From Bacteroidota bacterium (GTDB lineage: Bacteria; Bacteroidota; Bacteroidia; Cytophagales; Cyclobacteriaceae), in assembly GCA_018267135.1 (NCBI GenBank), contig JAFDZA010000004.1, forward strand, positions 124,001 through 188,000: a stretch of 64,000 nucleotides of DNA, read 5' to 3'. The position numbers and the translations under genes are program-made. This document shows, piece by piece, positions 43,411 to 53,178 of this stretch. The notes under the pieces were generated by a model. That model had not been told where the DNA came from, searched no databases, and saw only the letters and a program-made list of their open reading frames with translations. Position 1 is the first letter of the stretch, and every line of letters begins with the position of its first letter.

Positions 43411-45582
43411 CTATTGAACCGGCTTTACCTGTTCTATTTTCTCAATTTTTATAGTCGGTTGTTCGGCTTTGGCCGCCTGCTTCACTGTAGAAATATGAGG
43501 TGCTATAATTAAGGCCACAATAGAGGATAATTTAATGAGGATGTTCATCGAAGGCCCCGATGTATCTTTAAACGGATCGCCCACGGTATCGCCCGTTACC
43601 GATGCCTTGTGTGGTTCCGATTTTTTATAATGCGTTTGGCCGTTAATCTCTACTCCTTTTTCAAAAGACTTCTTGGCGTTATCCCAAGCGCCCCCGGCAT
43701 TCGATTGAAAAATACCCATCAATACACCCGATACTGTAATGCCGGCCAGCATACCGCCCAGCACTTCGGGGCCAAAGGTAAAGCCCACAATGACCGGAGT
43801 AATCAGCGCAATAGCTCCGGGGGCAATCATCTCGCGAAGCGAGGCTTTAGTTGAAATAGCTACACACTTTTCGTATTCAGGTTGTGCTTTGTATTCCATA
43901 ATACCCGGTATTTCCCTAAACTGCCTGCGCACTTCATTTACCATATCCATAGCCGCGCGCCCTACGGCCGCAATGGCAAGAGATGAAAAAATAAACGGAA
44001 TCATTCCGCCCACAAAAAGCCCGGCTAACACGGGGGCTTTGTAAATGTCTATAGAAGTAATCCCGGCCACTCCCACAAAGGCCGCAAATAAGGCCAATGA
44101 AGTTAATGCTGCCGAGGCGATGGCAAATCCTTTTCCGGTAGCGGCTGTGGTGTTACCAACGGCATCGAGGTTATCAGTGCGGTGGCGTACTTCTTCCGGA
44201 AGCTGGCTCATTTCGGCTATCCCTCCGGCATTGTCGGCAATCGGCCCGAAAGCATCAATGGCCAGCTGCATAGCCGTGGTGGCCATCATACCAGCTGCAG
44301 CAATCGATACTCCATACAATCCGGCAAACTCATACGAACCGATAATACCGGCCGCTAACACCAGAATGGGCAACAAGGTTGATTCCATCCCTACTGAAAG
44401 CCCGCCAATAATATTGGTGGCATGCCCGGTGCCCGATTTTTGTACGATGGATTTTACCGGGCGCTTGCCCATCGAGGTATAATATTCAGTAATCAAACTC
44501 ATTAGTGTGCCCACTACCAGACCGATGATGATGGCAATGAATACATCGGTAGAGGTAAACGCTACTCCGCGATGGGTAAGGGTTTCGGGCAATAAATATT
44601 TTACGGCAAAGTACGAAGCGATGGCCGTCATGATGATAGATGACCAGTTTCCGATGTTCAGGGCATTCTGCACACTGTCGGTTTCATTTTTAATTCGCAC
44701 AAACCAGGTCGCCACAATAGAAAAAATCAATCCCAGCCCAGCTGTTACCATGGGTAACAAAATAGGGGCAAGGCCTCCAAAATTATCGGCTGAAGAAATT
44801 TCCTGGCCCAGCACCATAGTAGCCAGAATAGTGGCTACATACGAACCGAATAAATCAGCTCCCATGCCGGCCACATCGCCCACGTTATCGCCCACGTTGT
44901 CGGCAATGGTGGCGGGGTTTCGCACATCGTCTTCGGGGATGCCTGCCTCTACTTTCCCCACCAAGTCAGCGCCCACATCGGCCGCTTTAGTATAGATTCC
45001 ACCACCTACCCTGGCAAAAAGAGCAATCGATTCGGCTCCCAACGAAAATCCGGCCAGCACTTCTATGGCTTTGCGCATCTCCAGGCCGGTAACGGCTGCA
45101 CCTTCCGGAACAAAATATTTATAGAAAATAATAAACAGCCCGCCCAGCCCTAAAACGGCTAAGCCGGCCACACCAATACCCATTACCGAACCACCGGTAA
45201 ACGATACGTTTAGTGCTTTGGCCAGCGAGGTACGTGCTGCTTGTGTGGTGCGCACGTTGGCTTTGGTGGCGATCTTCATACCAATGAAACCGGCCAAGCC
45301 CGAGAGCAGCGCCCCAATAATAAATGAAACGGCTATAACCGGGCTCGACTCAGGAATGAGCGTGCCCGACCAACCCAAAAAGATGGCGGCAATAAGTGCA
45401 AATACACCCAAAATTCTCCATTCGGCTTTAAGAAAGGCCATGGCACCCCGGGCAATGTAGCCGGCCAGTTCTTGCATTTTTGGCTCGCCAGCATCTTGTT
45501 TGCTAACCCAGGCAGATTTAAAGGCAGTAATTAATAAACCGAGAAGGCCGATGGCCGGGATAAGGAAAAGTACAACGTTCAC
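43411..45582 (-). CDS. hppA: Membrane-bound ion-pumping pyrophosphatase, K+-dependent type
   Basis: The 723-residue protein has about 16 membrane helices and the pyrophosphate-binding region YTKAADVGADLVGKVEAG followed by EDDVRNPATIADNVGDNVGD (about 215-250). It splits pyrophosphate in the cytoplasm and pumps H+ and/or Na+ across the inner membrane. The motif GNTTAATGKG has Ala480, where K+-independent enzymes have Lys, so potassium dependence is expected. A periplasm- or cytoplasm-exposed C-terminal extension (about 695-723) is rich in Lys and Glu. It is a single gene with promoter box at 45621 and a terminator at 43354. Whether Na+ or H+ is moved is not settled here. Confidence 0.96.
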   Translation of the reverse strand: MNVVLFLIPAIGLLGLLITAFKSAWVSKQDAGEPKMQELAGYIARGAMAFLKAEWRILGVFALIAAIFLGWSGTLIPESSPVIAVSFIIGALLSGLAGFIGMKIATKANVRTTQAARTSLAKALNVSFTGGSVMGIGVAGLAVLGLGGLFIIFYKYFVPEGAAVTGLEMRKAIEVLAGFSLGAESIALFARVGGGIYTKAADVGADLVGKVEAGIPEDDVRNPATIADNVGDNVGDVAGMGADLFGSYVATILATMVLGQEISSADNFGGLAPILLPMVTAGLGLIFSIVATWFVRIKNETDSVQNALNIGNWSSIIMTAIASYFAVKYLLPETLTHRGVAFTSTDVFIAIIIGLVVGTLMSLITEYYTSMGKRPVKSIVQKSGTGHATNIIGGLSVGMESTLLPILVLAAGIIGSYEFAGLYGVSIAAAGMMATTAMQLAIDAFGPIADNAGGIAEMSQLPEEVRHRTDNLDAVGNTTAATGKGFAIASAALTSLALFAAFVGVAGITSIDIYKAPVLAGLFVGGMIPFIFSSLAIAAVGRAAMDMVNEVRRQFREIPGIMEYKAQPEYEKCVAISTKASLREMIAPGAIALITPVIVGFTFGPEVLGGMLAGITVSGVLMGIFQSNAGGAWDNAKKSFEKGVEINGQTHYKKSEPHKASVTGDTVGDPFKDTSGPSMNILIKLSSIVALIIAPHISTVKQAAKAEQPTIKIEKIEQVKPVQ

Positions 45583-45987
45583 AGGACTATAAATTTAAGT
45601 TGATATTTAAAAAGCGGCTGCAAAACTAACCAAAATCACGAAAATGAAGGGTTCAAATTCATAAAATTCCTCATGATTTTATCCGGTTGGGTACATTGAT
45701 AGACATAATCTCCCCAAAGAATAAAGAAGAAATCTGACTATAAAAATGCCATAATCTGTTTTTTGCCAGAACACTTTAGGTTATGCTTTTGCTTATTATA
45801 GCCGGTTGCCCGATTACGGACGGTTTAGTTCATTTTCGATCTTATCTATTTTTAAAATATTGCAATTGGGTTAAAAAAAAGGTGTTTTTTGAGTGGCATC
45901 AAGATTGGATAAAGGCCGATTGCTGAGAAGGAATGGTTTGGTTACAAAATGAAACTGTACTCAGCAAAGAAACTAACTGCCTACACA
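45583..45987. other. Intergenic stretch between hppA and the permease array
   Basis: This 405-base gap holds the hppA promoter box at 45621 on the minus strand. The rest is AT-rich; a GTTTTTTG-like stretch and several TTG triplets are present, but no convincing TAnnTTTG box precedes the first permease gene. No RNA gene or small coding region is evident. Confidence 0.5.
45621..45628 (-). promoter_or_regulatory. TAnnTTTG -7 box for hppA
   Basis: On the minus strand this reads TAGTTTTG, an exact consensus match, 38 bases before the ATG. Confidence 0.45.
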
Positions 45988-48396
45988 ATGCTTAAAAATT
46001 ATCTGATCACGGCTCTTCGCAATTTACTGCGTGCCAAAAATACTACGCTCATAAATGTATTTGGGCTTACCCTGGGAATTACGGCCGGGCTGATTTTGTT
46101 TTTCCTGATTAAACATCAAACCAGCTTCGACCGGTTTCATACCCAGGCCGATCGCATTTACCGGGTGGTAATGGAGGCCGATGGCCATCAGGGAAAAAAC
46201 TATACTTCAGGGGTGCCGCCTGTATTGTGGGAGGCCTTTAAAAATGACTTTCACGAAGCAGAAGAAGTAACCTTTACTTCGTACCGTTACGATGGCATGA
46301 TTTCCGTGCCGCAAAAAGACGGAACTTCTAAAAAATTTGGCGATCACAACGGCATTGTGTTTACCACGCCCAGTTTTTTTAAAATTTTTGATCGCCCGAT
46401 TTTACTTGGAAAGTCCGATAATAATTTAGAAAACCCCAACGAGGTAGTTCTTTCAAAAAAAGCAGCGCTAAACTATTTTGGTAAGCAAGATGCGCTGGGC
46501 GAAGTAATTTCTTTTGAAGGGAAGGAATATAAAGTAACGGCCATTGCCGAAAACGTTCCGGCCAATACCGATTTTCCGTTCGATGTCATGCTTTCGTATG
46601 TTACTATTAAAAAAGAAAGAGATGAATATGGGTGGAACGGTATCTGGAGCGATGAACAATGCTATTTCCTGTTAAAGAAAGAAGCTTCCATTGAAGAAGT
46701 AGAAAGACGGCTGCCGGCATTCTTTACCAAATACCATCCGGATAACCAGGATCATGCGGCCTACCATACTCAGGCACTGGCCAGCATCCACCACGATGAT
46801 CGGTATAACAATTACAACTACACCACCATTAGCCGAGAAAAAATAACAGCCATGCTGGTTATTGCAATTTTTCTAATCGTTACGGCCTGCATCAATTTTA
46901 TTAACCTGGTAACGGCCGAGGCCATTAAACGCTCGAAAGAAGTAGGCATCCGCAAAACACTGGGCAGCTCGCGCGGGCAGTTGATTGTGCAATTCCTGGG
47001 CGAGTCGGCACTGGTTACGGTTACATCGGTAATCTTAGCCGTGGCATTTGCCAAAATGGTGCTGCCATCGGTTAATACATTTTTAAAAACCGAAATAACG
47101 ATTGATTTGCTGCACGATGTGCAAGCTTCATTTTTTCTGCTCATTATAACACTGCTGGTTTCAATTCTTTCCGGCTTGTATCCGGCTTTTGTGGTATCGG
47201 GCTTTAAACCGGTGTTTGCCATGAAAAACGGGATGGGCAACAAAAATTCGTCCGGCTATACATTGCGAAAGTCATTGGTAGTACTGCAGTTTGTTATCTC
47301 TCAGTTTTTAATTATAGCCACGCTGGTAATGGTGCAGCAGATGAATTTTTTAAACCGGAAAGATTTAGGTTTTAACAAAGAAGCAGTAGTTAATTTTCCA
47401 ATTCCCGAAAATGCACGCGAAGGATTTTCGGATGGCACCAGCAAAATGAAAACTCTGCGCGAAGAGGTACAGAAAATAAGTGGGGTTGACCAAGTCAGCC
47501 TTAACTTGGCACCGCCCTCATCGGGCACGGTTTCGGTTACCGGTTTTACAATAGAGGGGAAGCCGGACCAGTTTGATGCCCACATTAAACTGGCCGATGG
47601 CCACTACCTCGGCCTGTACGGATTAAAATTAATAGCCGGAAAAAACATTCAGGACTTAGATACGGCACAGGGTTTTTTGGTGAACGAGCGAATGGCACAC
47701 ATGCTGGGCTATGCGCATGCTCAGGATATAATAGGCCTGCAAATGAAACGAGGCGGCACAAACGCTTTTAAGCCGGTAGTAGGTGTGGTGCAGGATTTCC
47801 ACACCATGTCGTTGCACGAGCCCATTGAGCCCACAGTTATTTTTAACCATGTCAGAATGTACTCTAACCTTTCGGTAAAAGTAAACCTGAGCCGGTTTAG
47901 CGAAACGGTGAAGCCCATACAAAGGATGTGGGAGGCTGCTTACCCGGCACACATTTTCTCCTACAAGTTTTTAGAGGAAGAGATTAAAGAGTTTTATGAA
48001 AACGACCAGCGGATGTCAACCATGATTATTGTTTTTACTTCTGTTGCCATTTTTATCGGGTGCCTCGGTTTGTTTGGCTTGGCTACGTTTATGGCCAGCC
48101 AAAAAACAAAAGAAGTGGGTGTGCGCAAAGTATTGGGCGCTTCGGTAGAAAGTATAGTGCTGTTGTTTTCTAAGGAATATGTAAAATTGATTATAACCGG
48201 CTTTGTGCTTTCGTTGCCATTAGCATGGTATGTGATGAGCCAGTGGCTAAGTACATTTAATTACCGCATCGGGTTGAACGCCTATACCTTTTTAGTCGGG
48301 TTCGGAATGACGTTTGCCATCGCCTTGCTTACCGTAGGCTATCGTTCGGTAAAAGCAGCCACGGCCAACCCGGTACATAGTTTAAAGTCGGAATAA
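45988..48396 (+). CDS. FtsX/MacB-type ABC transporter permease, array copy 1
   Basis: An ATG at 45949 is in frame, but the ATG at 45988 matches the N-termini of the sister genes (MLKNYLITALRNL) and is preferred; 802 residues. Layout: one N-terminal helix (about 20-42), a MacB-like periplasmic domain (to about 275), a first FtsX unit with three helices (about 280-425) containing KEVGIRKTLGSS, a second periplasmic domain, and a last FtsX unit (about 670-795) with KEVGVRKVLGAS. The GIRK-LGA loop is the usual contact with the ATPase. Transport, or force transfer to envelope partners, is inferred from MacB/LolE relatives. No ATPase gene is adjacent. It ends in NPVHSLKSE like copy 2. Confidence 0.9.
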   Translation: MLKNYLITALRNLLRAKNTTLINVFGLTLGITAGLILFFLIKHQTSFDRFHTQADRIYRVVMEADGHQGKNYTSGVPPVLWEAFKNDFHEAEEVTFTSYRYDGMISVPQKDGTSKKFGDHNGIVFTTPSFFKIFDRPILLGKSDNNLENPNEVVLSKKAALNYFGKQDALGEVISFEGKEYKVTAIAENVPANTDFPFDVMLSYVTIKKERDEYGWNGIWSDEQCYFLLKKEASIEEVERRLPAFFTKYHPDNQDHAAYHTQALASIHHDDRYNNYNYTTISREKITAMLVIAIFLIVTACINFINLVTAEAIKRSKEVGIRKTLGSSRGQLIVQFLGESALVTVTSVILAVAFAKMVLPSVNTFLKTEITIDLLHDVQASFFLLIITLLVSILSGLYPAFVVSGFKPVFAMKNGMGNKNSSGYTLRKSLVVLQFVISQFLIIATLVMVQQMNFLNRKDLGFNKEAVVNFPIPENAREGFSDGTSKMKTLREEVQKISGVDQVSLNLAPPSSGTVSVTGFTIEGKPDQFDAHIKLADGHYLGLYGLKLIAGKNIQDLDTAQGFLVNERMAHMLGYAHAQDIIGLQMKRGGTNAFKPVVGVVQDFHTMSLHEPIEPTVIFNHVRMYSNLSVKVNLSRFSETVKPIQRMWEAAYPAHIFSYKFLEEEIKEFYENDQRMSTMIIVFTSVAIFIGCLGLFGLATFMASQKTKEVGVRKVLGASVESIVLLFSKEYVKLIITGFVLSLPLAWYVMSQWLSTFNYRIGLNAYTFLVGFGMTFAIALLTVGYRSVKAATANPVHSLKSE

Positions 48397-48495
48397 AAAA
48401 CACCCGCTTATGTTTACCAATTATCTGAAAATTGCTTTTCGAAATCTTACGCGCAACCCGGTCTATTCATTTATCAATATAGGCGGGCTGGCGGT
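48367..48495 (+). repeat. Direct repeat at the copy 1/copy 2 junction
   Basis: This block runs from the last codons of copy 1 (AACCCGGT, CATAGTTTAAAGTCGG) across the spacer into the first 28 codons of copy 2. It recurs with few changes at 50750-50880, at the copy 2/copy 3 junction. Confidence 0.8.
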
Positions 48496-50779
48496 GGGTC
48501 TGGCTTCGGCTATCCTAATTTTTCTTTGGGTGGCCGATGAATATTCGTACGATACATTTCATGTCAACTATAAAAATATTTACAAACTCTACCAGCAGCA
48601 GGAGTGGAACATGGGGCACATCGGCACAAGCAACTCCATGCCGTATCCCCTCAAAGAAGTTTTGCCGGCCAAAGCCAGCCAGGTAAAATATGTGTGCATC
48701 ACCAATTGGGGAGAAGGCAATACTCTTTTAGCAAACCAGAAACGGTTGAATAAATTCGGGCTGAATGTGTCGCCCGAGTTTTTGAAAATGTTTTCATTTA
48801 ATCTGACGAGGGGCGATCAAAATCAGGCACTGGACGACCCCAGTTCGATCGTTATAACGGAATCTACGGCCCAAGCATTTTTTGGTGAGGCCGATCCCAT
48901 GGGGCAAGTCATTCAAATTGACAATGAGCACGAGCAAAAAGTAACGGGCGTGTTGCCCGATGTGCCCAAGCAATCCGAATTTCGGTTTGATTATTTATTA
49001 CCCTTTTCATTTTATGAAGCTACTCAGCCCTGGGTACAACGCTCTAAAAACAGTTGGGATAATAATTCCTTTCAGATGTATGTGCTGTTACAAGAAGGAT
49101 CTGCTGCCGATGATGTAAACCACTCGATTGAAAAAATAATTCGAGATAACAACCCCAAAGCACCCACCGCCAAACTTTTTCTTCACCCGATGAGCCAATG
49201 GCGATTATATGGAAATTTTGAAGAAGGAAAAAATACAGGTGGGCTGATAGATTATGTGCGATTGTTTAACACAATTGCCGTATTTGTGCTGATCATTGCC
49301 TGCATCAATTTTATGAACCTGGCCACGGCCCGCAGCGAGAGCCGGGCACGCGAAGTGGGGATTCGCAAAAGCGTTGGCTCGAGCCGCCAGGAACTGATCG
49401 CCCAATTTTTGGGCGAATCAATCGGCATTACGCTCATGGCTTTTATACTGGCCACAGTGGTGGTAGAATTGGCCCTGCCCGGATATAATGTATTGGTGGA
49501 TAAACACATTTCAGTTAATTACGCCAACCCCTGGCTATGGCTGGGTGCTCTCAGTTTAATTTTAACTATCGGTATTTTTTCGGGCAGCTATCCTTCTTTT
49601 TATTTATCCTCCTTTGAAGCGGTAAAAGTATTAAAAGGAAAAGTGAACGTAGGGAAGGGTGCCAGCACCCCGCGCAAAATATTGGTAACGCTTCAATTCG
49701 GGTTTTCCATTTTTCTTATTATCGGCACCATCGTCATCTACCAGCAAATAGAGCACGTAAAAAACCGCGACATGGGCTATGACCGCGAAAATCTTATACA
49801 GGTATGGACTAACGGAGAGTTAGAAACAAACTTTCAAACCATACGCAATGAGTTGATTAGAACGGGTGCCGTAAAATCAATATGCAAAAGCAATAGCCCG
49901 GTAACTTCTATTTTTTCTAATAACGAAGTAAAGTGGCAAGGCATGCCAAGCGGCACACGGGTAGCGTTTAGCACGATCGCTACCGAGTACGATTACACCG
50001 AAACACTGGGTGTAAAAATGCTCCTGGGTCGGGATTTTTCTCGGAAGTATAAGAGCGATACTACGGCCGTGGTAATTAACGAAGCTGCCATGAAAATGAT
50101 GGGCTTTGAAAACCCGATCGGAAAAAAATTGGAATGGGGAAATGCACCTTATGAAATTATTGGGGTAATGAAGAATATGGTGATGGCTCAGGCCACCGGA
50201 AGTGTGCAGCCTCTCTCTATGTTTTTAATGCCGGGCTGGAGCTCCACCATTACGATTCGGCTGAATAAAACGAACGACTTGCCCGGTGCCATAGCCAAGG
50301 TAGAGACCATCTTTAAAAAACTAAATCCCAACTACCCGTTCGAATACCAGTTTACAGATGAAGTATTCAATAAAAAATTTGCCAACATTAACCTAATCAG
50401 CCGGGTGGCAGCCATTTTTGCCGTGTTGGCTATTGCCATTACCTGTTTAGGATTACTGGGGTTGGCATCCTTTACGGCCGAACAACGCACTAAGGAAATG
50501 GGCATCCGAAAAGTGTTAGGCGCATCGGTTTCAAGTCTGGTGCTGCTTCTATCCAAAGATTTTACAAGGCTTGTACTTTTTGCATTTATCATTTCGGCCC
50601 CGGCAGCCTGGTGGTTTTTAAATAATTTTTTGCAACGGTATGAATACCGAATTGATATAGCCTGGTGGGTGGTGGCAGCCGTGGGTGTATTTGCCCTGCT
50701 GTTGGCTTTGGTCATTGTAAGTATGCAGGCTTTGAAAGTAGCTATTGTTAACCCGGTGCATAGTTTAAAGTCGGAATAA
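48410..50779 (+). CDS. FtsX/MacB-type ABC transporter permease, array copy 2
   Basis: The 789-residue protein starts MFTNYLKIAFRNLTRN, 13 bases after copy 1. It has the same layout: N-terminal helix (about 21-41), periplasmic domain, first FtsX unit with REVGIRKSVGSS (about 310), second periplasmic domain, and last FtsX unit with KEMGIRKVLGAS (about 700). Its N-terminal 28 residues differ from copy 3 at one position, a sign of recent duplication or gene conversion. Function as in copy 1; the partner ATPase must be encoded elsewhere. Confidence 0.9.
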   Translation: MFTNYLKIAFRNLTRNPVYSFINIGGLAVGLASAILIFLWVADEYSYDTFHVNYKNIYKLYQQQEWNMGHIGTSNSMPYPLKEVLPAKASQVKYVCITNWGEGNTLLANQKRLNKFGLNVSPEFLKMFSFNLTRGDQNQALDDPSSIVITESTAQAFFGEADPMGQVIQIDNEHEQKVTGVLPDVPKQSEFRFDYLLPFSFYEATQPWVQRSKNSWDNNSFQMYVLLQEGSAADDVNHSIEKIIRDNNPKAPTAKLFLHPMSQWRLYGNFEEGKNTGGLIDYVRLFNTIAVFVLIIACINFMNLATARSESRAREVGIRKSVGSSRQELIAQFLGESIGITLMAFILATVVVELALPGYNVLVDKHISVNYANPWLWLGALSLILTIGIFSGSYPSFYLSSFEAVKVLKGKVNVGKGASTPRKILVTLQFGFSIFLIIGTIVIYQQIEHVKNRDMGYDRENLIQVWTNGELETNFQTIRNELIRTGAVKSICKSNSPVTSIFSNNEVKWQGMPSGTRVAFSTIATEYDYTETLGVKMLLGRDFSRKYKSDTTAVVINEAAMKMMGFENPIGKKLEWGNAPYEIIGVMKNMVMAQATGSVQPLSMFLMPGWSSTITIRLNKTNDLPGAIAKVETIFKKLNPNYPFEYQFTDEVFNKKFANINLISRVAAIFAVLAIAITCLGLLGLASFTAEQRTKEMGIRKVLGASVSSLVLLLSKDFTRLVLFAFIISAPAAWWFLNNFLQRYEYRIDIAWWVVAAVGVFALLLALVIVSMQALKVAIVNPVHSLKSE

Positions 50780-50880
50780 AAAACAACCCCTCTATGTTTA
50801 CGAACTATTTAAAAATTGCTTTTCGAAATCTAACGCGCAACCCGATGTATTCATTTATCAATATAGGCGGGCTGGCGGTA
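50750..50880 (+). repeat. Direct repeat at the copy 2/copy 3 junction
   Basis: This is the second copy of the block at 48367-48495, spanning the copy 2 stop, the spacer and the start of copy 3. Confidence 0.8.
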
Positions 50881-53148
50881 GGGATTGCGTGCAGCCTGCT
50901 GATAACTCTTTGGGTATGGGATGAAGTAACGTTCGACCGTTTTCATAAAAATGCCGATCACCTCGGCAAACTTATGGTAACCGATTATTTCTCGGGAAAG
51001 GCCTCTACGTTTATGTCGGTACCATTAGGCCCATACGAATACCTGAAAACATTTGACAGCCGTATAAAAAATACAGCCGTTGCCTATTGGTCAAACTATT
51101 ACTTGCTTAGCGCGGGCGAAAACCGCATCAATAAATGGGGACAATTTGTAAGCCCTGAATTTTTACAAATGTTTCAGTTCCCTCTGCTGAAGGGCTCGGC
51201 CACAGCACTCAATGACCCCAAGTCTGTACTGCTTACCGAATCTACGGCCACCGCTTTGTTTGGTAAGAGCGAGGCCATGGGGCAAACCATTCGCCTCAAT
51301 AACAGCGATGATTATAAAGTAGCCGGTATTTTAAAAGACCTTCCGGCTAACTCTTCGTTTTCATTTGATTTTCTGGCCCCCTGGATTGTGTATGCAGAAG
51401 GCCAGGCGAAGCGCAATAAAAATAATTGGGATGACGAATCATATCCTATCGTAGTAGAGTTACAGCCCGGCACAGACTTGGCTGACTTAAATAAAAAACT
51501 AACCGCTCTTTTTCGCGAAAAGAAAAAAGATGAAAAATGCGAAATGTTTATTCAGCCACTGAAAGAGTGGCGGCTCTATTCCGATTTTGAAAATGGAAAA
51601 CCGGCCGGGGGAATGATTGAATCGGTGCGGTTGTTTTCGGTGATCGCGGTTTTTATTCTGCTCATTGCCTGCATTAATTTTATGAATCTGGCCACGGCCC
51701 GCAGCGAACGAAGAGCTCGCGAGGTGGGCATTCGCAAAACCATCGGCTCAAGAAGAAGAGAGCTCATCGGGCAGTTTGTGGGCGAATCTGTAATGGTGGT
51801 AGCCATTGCTTTTTTTGCGGCCCTTGTTTTAACGGAATTGGTGCTGCCCGCCTATAACATGCTGGTAAGTAAAAAATTATCCATTGGGTATGGTTCGCCC
51901 TGGTTTTGGGTGTCGTCTGCCATGTTTATTTTAACCGTTGGTTTTTTTGCCGGCAGCTACCCGGCCTTTTACCTGTCATCGTTTAACCCGGTAAAAGTGC
52001 TGAAGGGAAACCTGAATGTAGGGCAGGGTGCCATTGCCCCACGCAAAATGCTGGTGTCGCTTCAGTTTTTCTTTTCCATTTTTCTCATGGTCGGCACGAT
52101 TGTAATCTACACACAGATACAACATGTAAAAAATCGGGAAGTAGGCTATGATCGGCAAAACCTGATTATGGTGAATGCCAATGTTGAGATGGGTAAAAAT
52201 TTTCAAGCCATTGAAAAGGAATTGGTATCGGCTCATCTGGCTTCAACATTAACTGTTTCGAGCAGCCCGGTAACTGATATTTATGGAAACAATACATTGG
52301 ATTGGCCGGGAAAACTTCCGAACCAGGAGGTACTGTTTGCCCGTGTGGTTACCGGATATAATTATGCGCAAACCATGGGTATTAAATTACTGGAAGGCCG
52401 CGATTTTTCTGAAAACTTTAAGAGCGACAGCAGTGCCATGATCTTAAACAAAGCCGCGGTAGATGCCATGAACCTGGCCAACCCGGTAGGCGCACAAATA
52501 AAGTTGTGGAGTAAAAACTGGACCGTGGTGGGAGTGATTGATAATGTATTAATGGATTCTCCTTTCGGAGAAGTAAGGCCGGGTTTCTTTTTATTAAACC
52601 CCGATTGGGCTGAGGTAGTTACGATGCGTCTGGAAAAAACCAACGATCTGCCAGCTACTTTAGCAGGAGTGGAGAGTGTATTTAAAAAGTACAATCCTTC
52701 GCACCCGTTCGAATATCATTTTGTAGATCAGCAGTTTGCTAAAAAATTTGCAGCGATCAACCTCACCGGTACACTGGCTTCTCTGTTTGCTTTCTTGGCC
52801 ATCTTCATTACATGCCTGGGGCTGTTTGGGTTAGCCACATTTACGGCTGAGCAGCGCACCAAAGAAATTGGTATCCGAAAAGTAATGGGGGCAAGCACGT
52901 ACAGCATTGTTTCTCTTTTATCAAAAGATTTTGCCTTGCTGGTGCTGATCGGCTTTGTGGTAGCAGCTCCCGTATCGTGGTGGGCACTAAATAACTACTT
53001 GCAAACTTATCATTACCGCATTGGCATGGCCTGGTGGGTAATCCTCATAGCCGGGTTGGTAGCCTTTGTTCTTACCCTTGTTATTGTTAGCACGCAAACT
53101 ATTCGGGCGGCTTTAGCGAATCCCTCAGAAAGTCTGCGAAGCGAATAA
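50794..53148 (+). CDS. FtsX/MacB-type ABC transporter permease, array copy 3
   Basis: The 784-residue protein is the closest sister of copy 2 (same N-terminal block, with MYSFINIGGLAVG). FtsX loops are REVGIRKTIGSR (about 308) and KEIGIRKVMGAS (about 693). The two large periplasmic domains differ more from copy 2 than the helices do. It begins 14 bases after copy 2 and ends NPSESLRSE. There is no signal peptide; the first helix is the anchor. Confidence 0.9.
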   Translation: MFTNYLKIAFRNLTRNPMYSFINIGGLAVGIACSLLITLWVWDEVTFDRFHKNADHLGKLMVTDYFSGKASTFMSVPLGPYEYLKTFDSRIKNTAVAYWSNYYLLSAGENRINKWGQFVSPEFLQMFQFPLLKGSATALNDPKSVLLTESTATALFGKSEAMGQTIRLNNSDDYKVAGILKDLPANSSFSFDFLAPWIVYAEGQAKRNKNNWDDESYPIVVELQPGTDLADLNKKLTALFREKKKDEKCEMFIQPLKEWRLYSDFENGKPAGGMIESVRLFSVIAVFILLIACINFMNLATARSERRAREVGIRKTIGSRRRELIGQFVGESVMVVAIAFFAALVLTELVLPAYNMLVSKKLSIGYGSPWFWVSSAMFILTVGFFAGSYPAFYLSSFNPVKVLKGNLNVGQGAIAPRKMLVSLQFFFSIFLMVGTIVIYTQIQHVKNREVGYDRQNLIMVNANVEMGKNFQAIEKELVSAHLASTLTVSSSPVTDIYGNNTLDWPGKLPNQEVLFARVVTGYNYAQTMGIKLLEGRDFSENFKSDSSAMILNKAAVDAMNLANPVGAQIKLWSKNWTVVGVIDNVLMDSPFGEVRPGFFLLNPDWAEVVTMRLEKTNDLPATLAGVESVFKKYNPSHPFEYHFVDQQFAKKFAAINLTGTLASLFAFLAIFITCLGLFGLATFTAEQRTKEIGIRKVMGASTYSIVSLLSKDFALLVLIGFVVAAPVSWWALNNYLQTYHYRIGMAWWVILIAGLVAFVLTLVIVSTQTIRAALANPSESLRSE

Positions 53149-53178
53149 AACGAAAATAGAATTTATAAATACAACACT

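Noticed and set aside
43609..45460. Chain of plus-strand open frames of 80-162 codons
   Set aside because: All are antisense to the membrane pyrophosphatase, and their Ala/Pro/Ile-rich translations mirror its helices.
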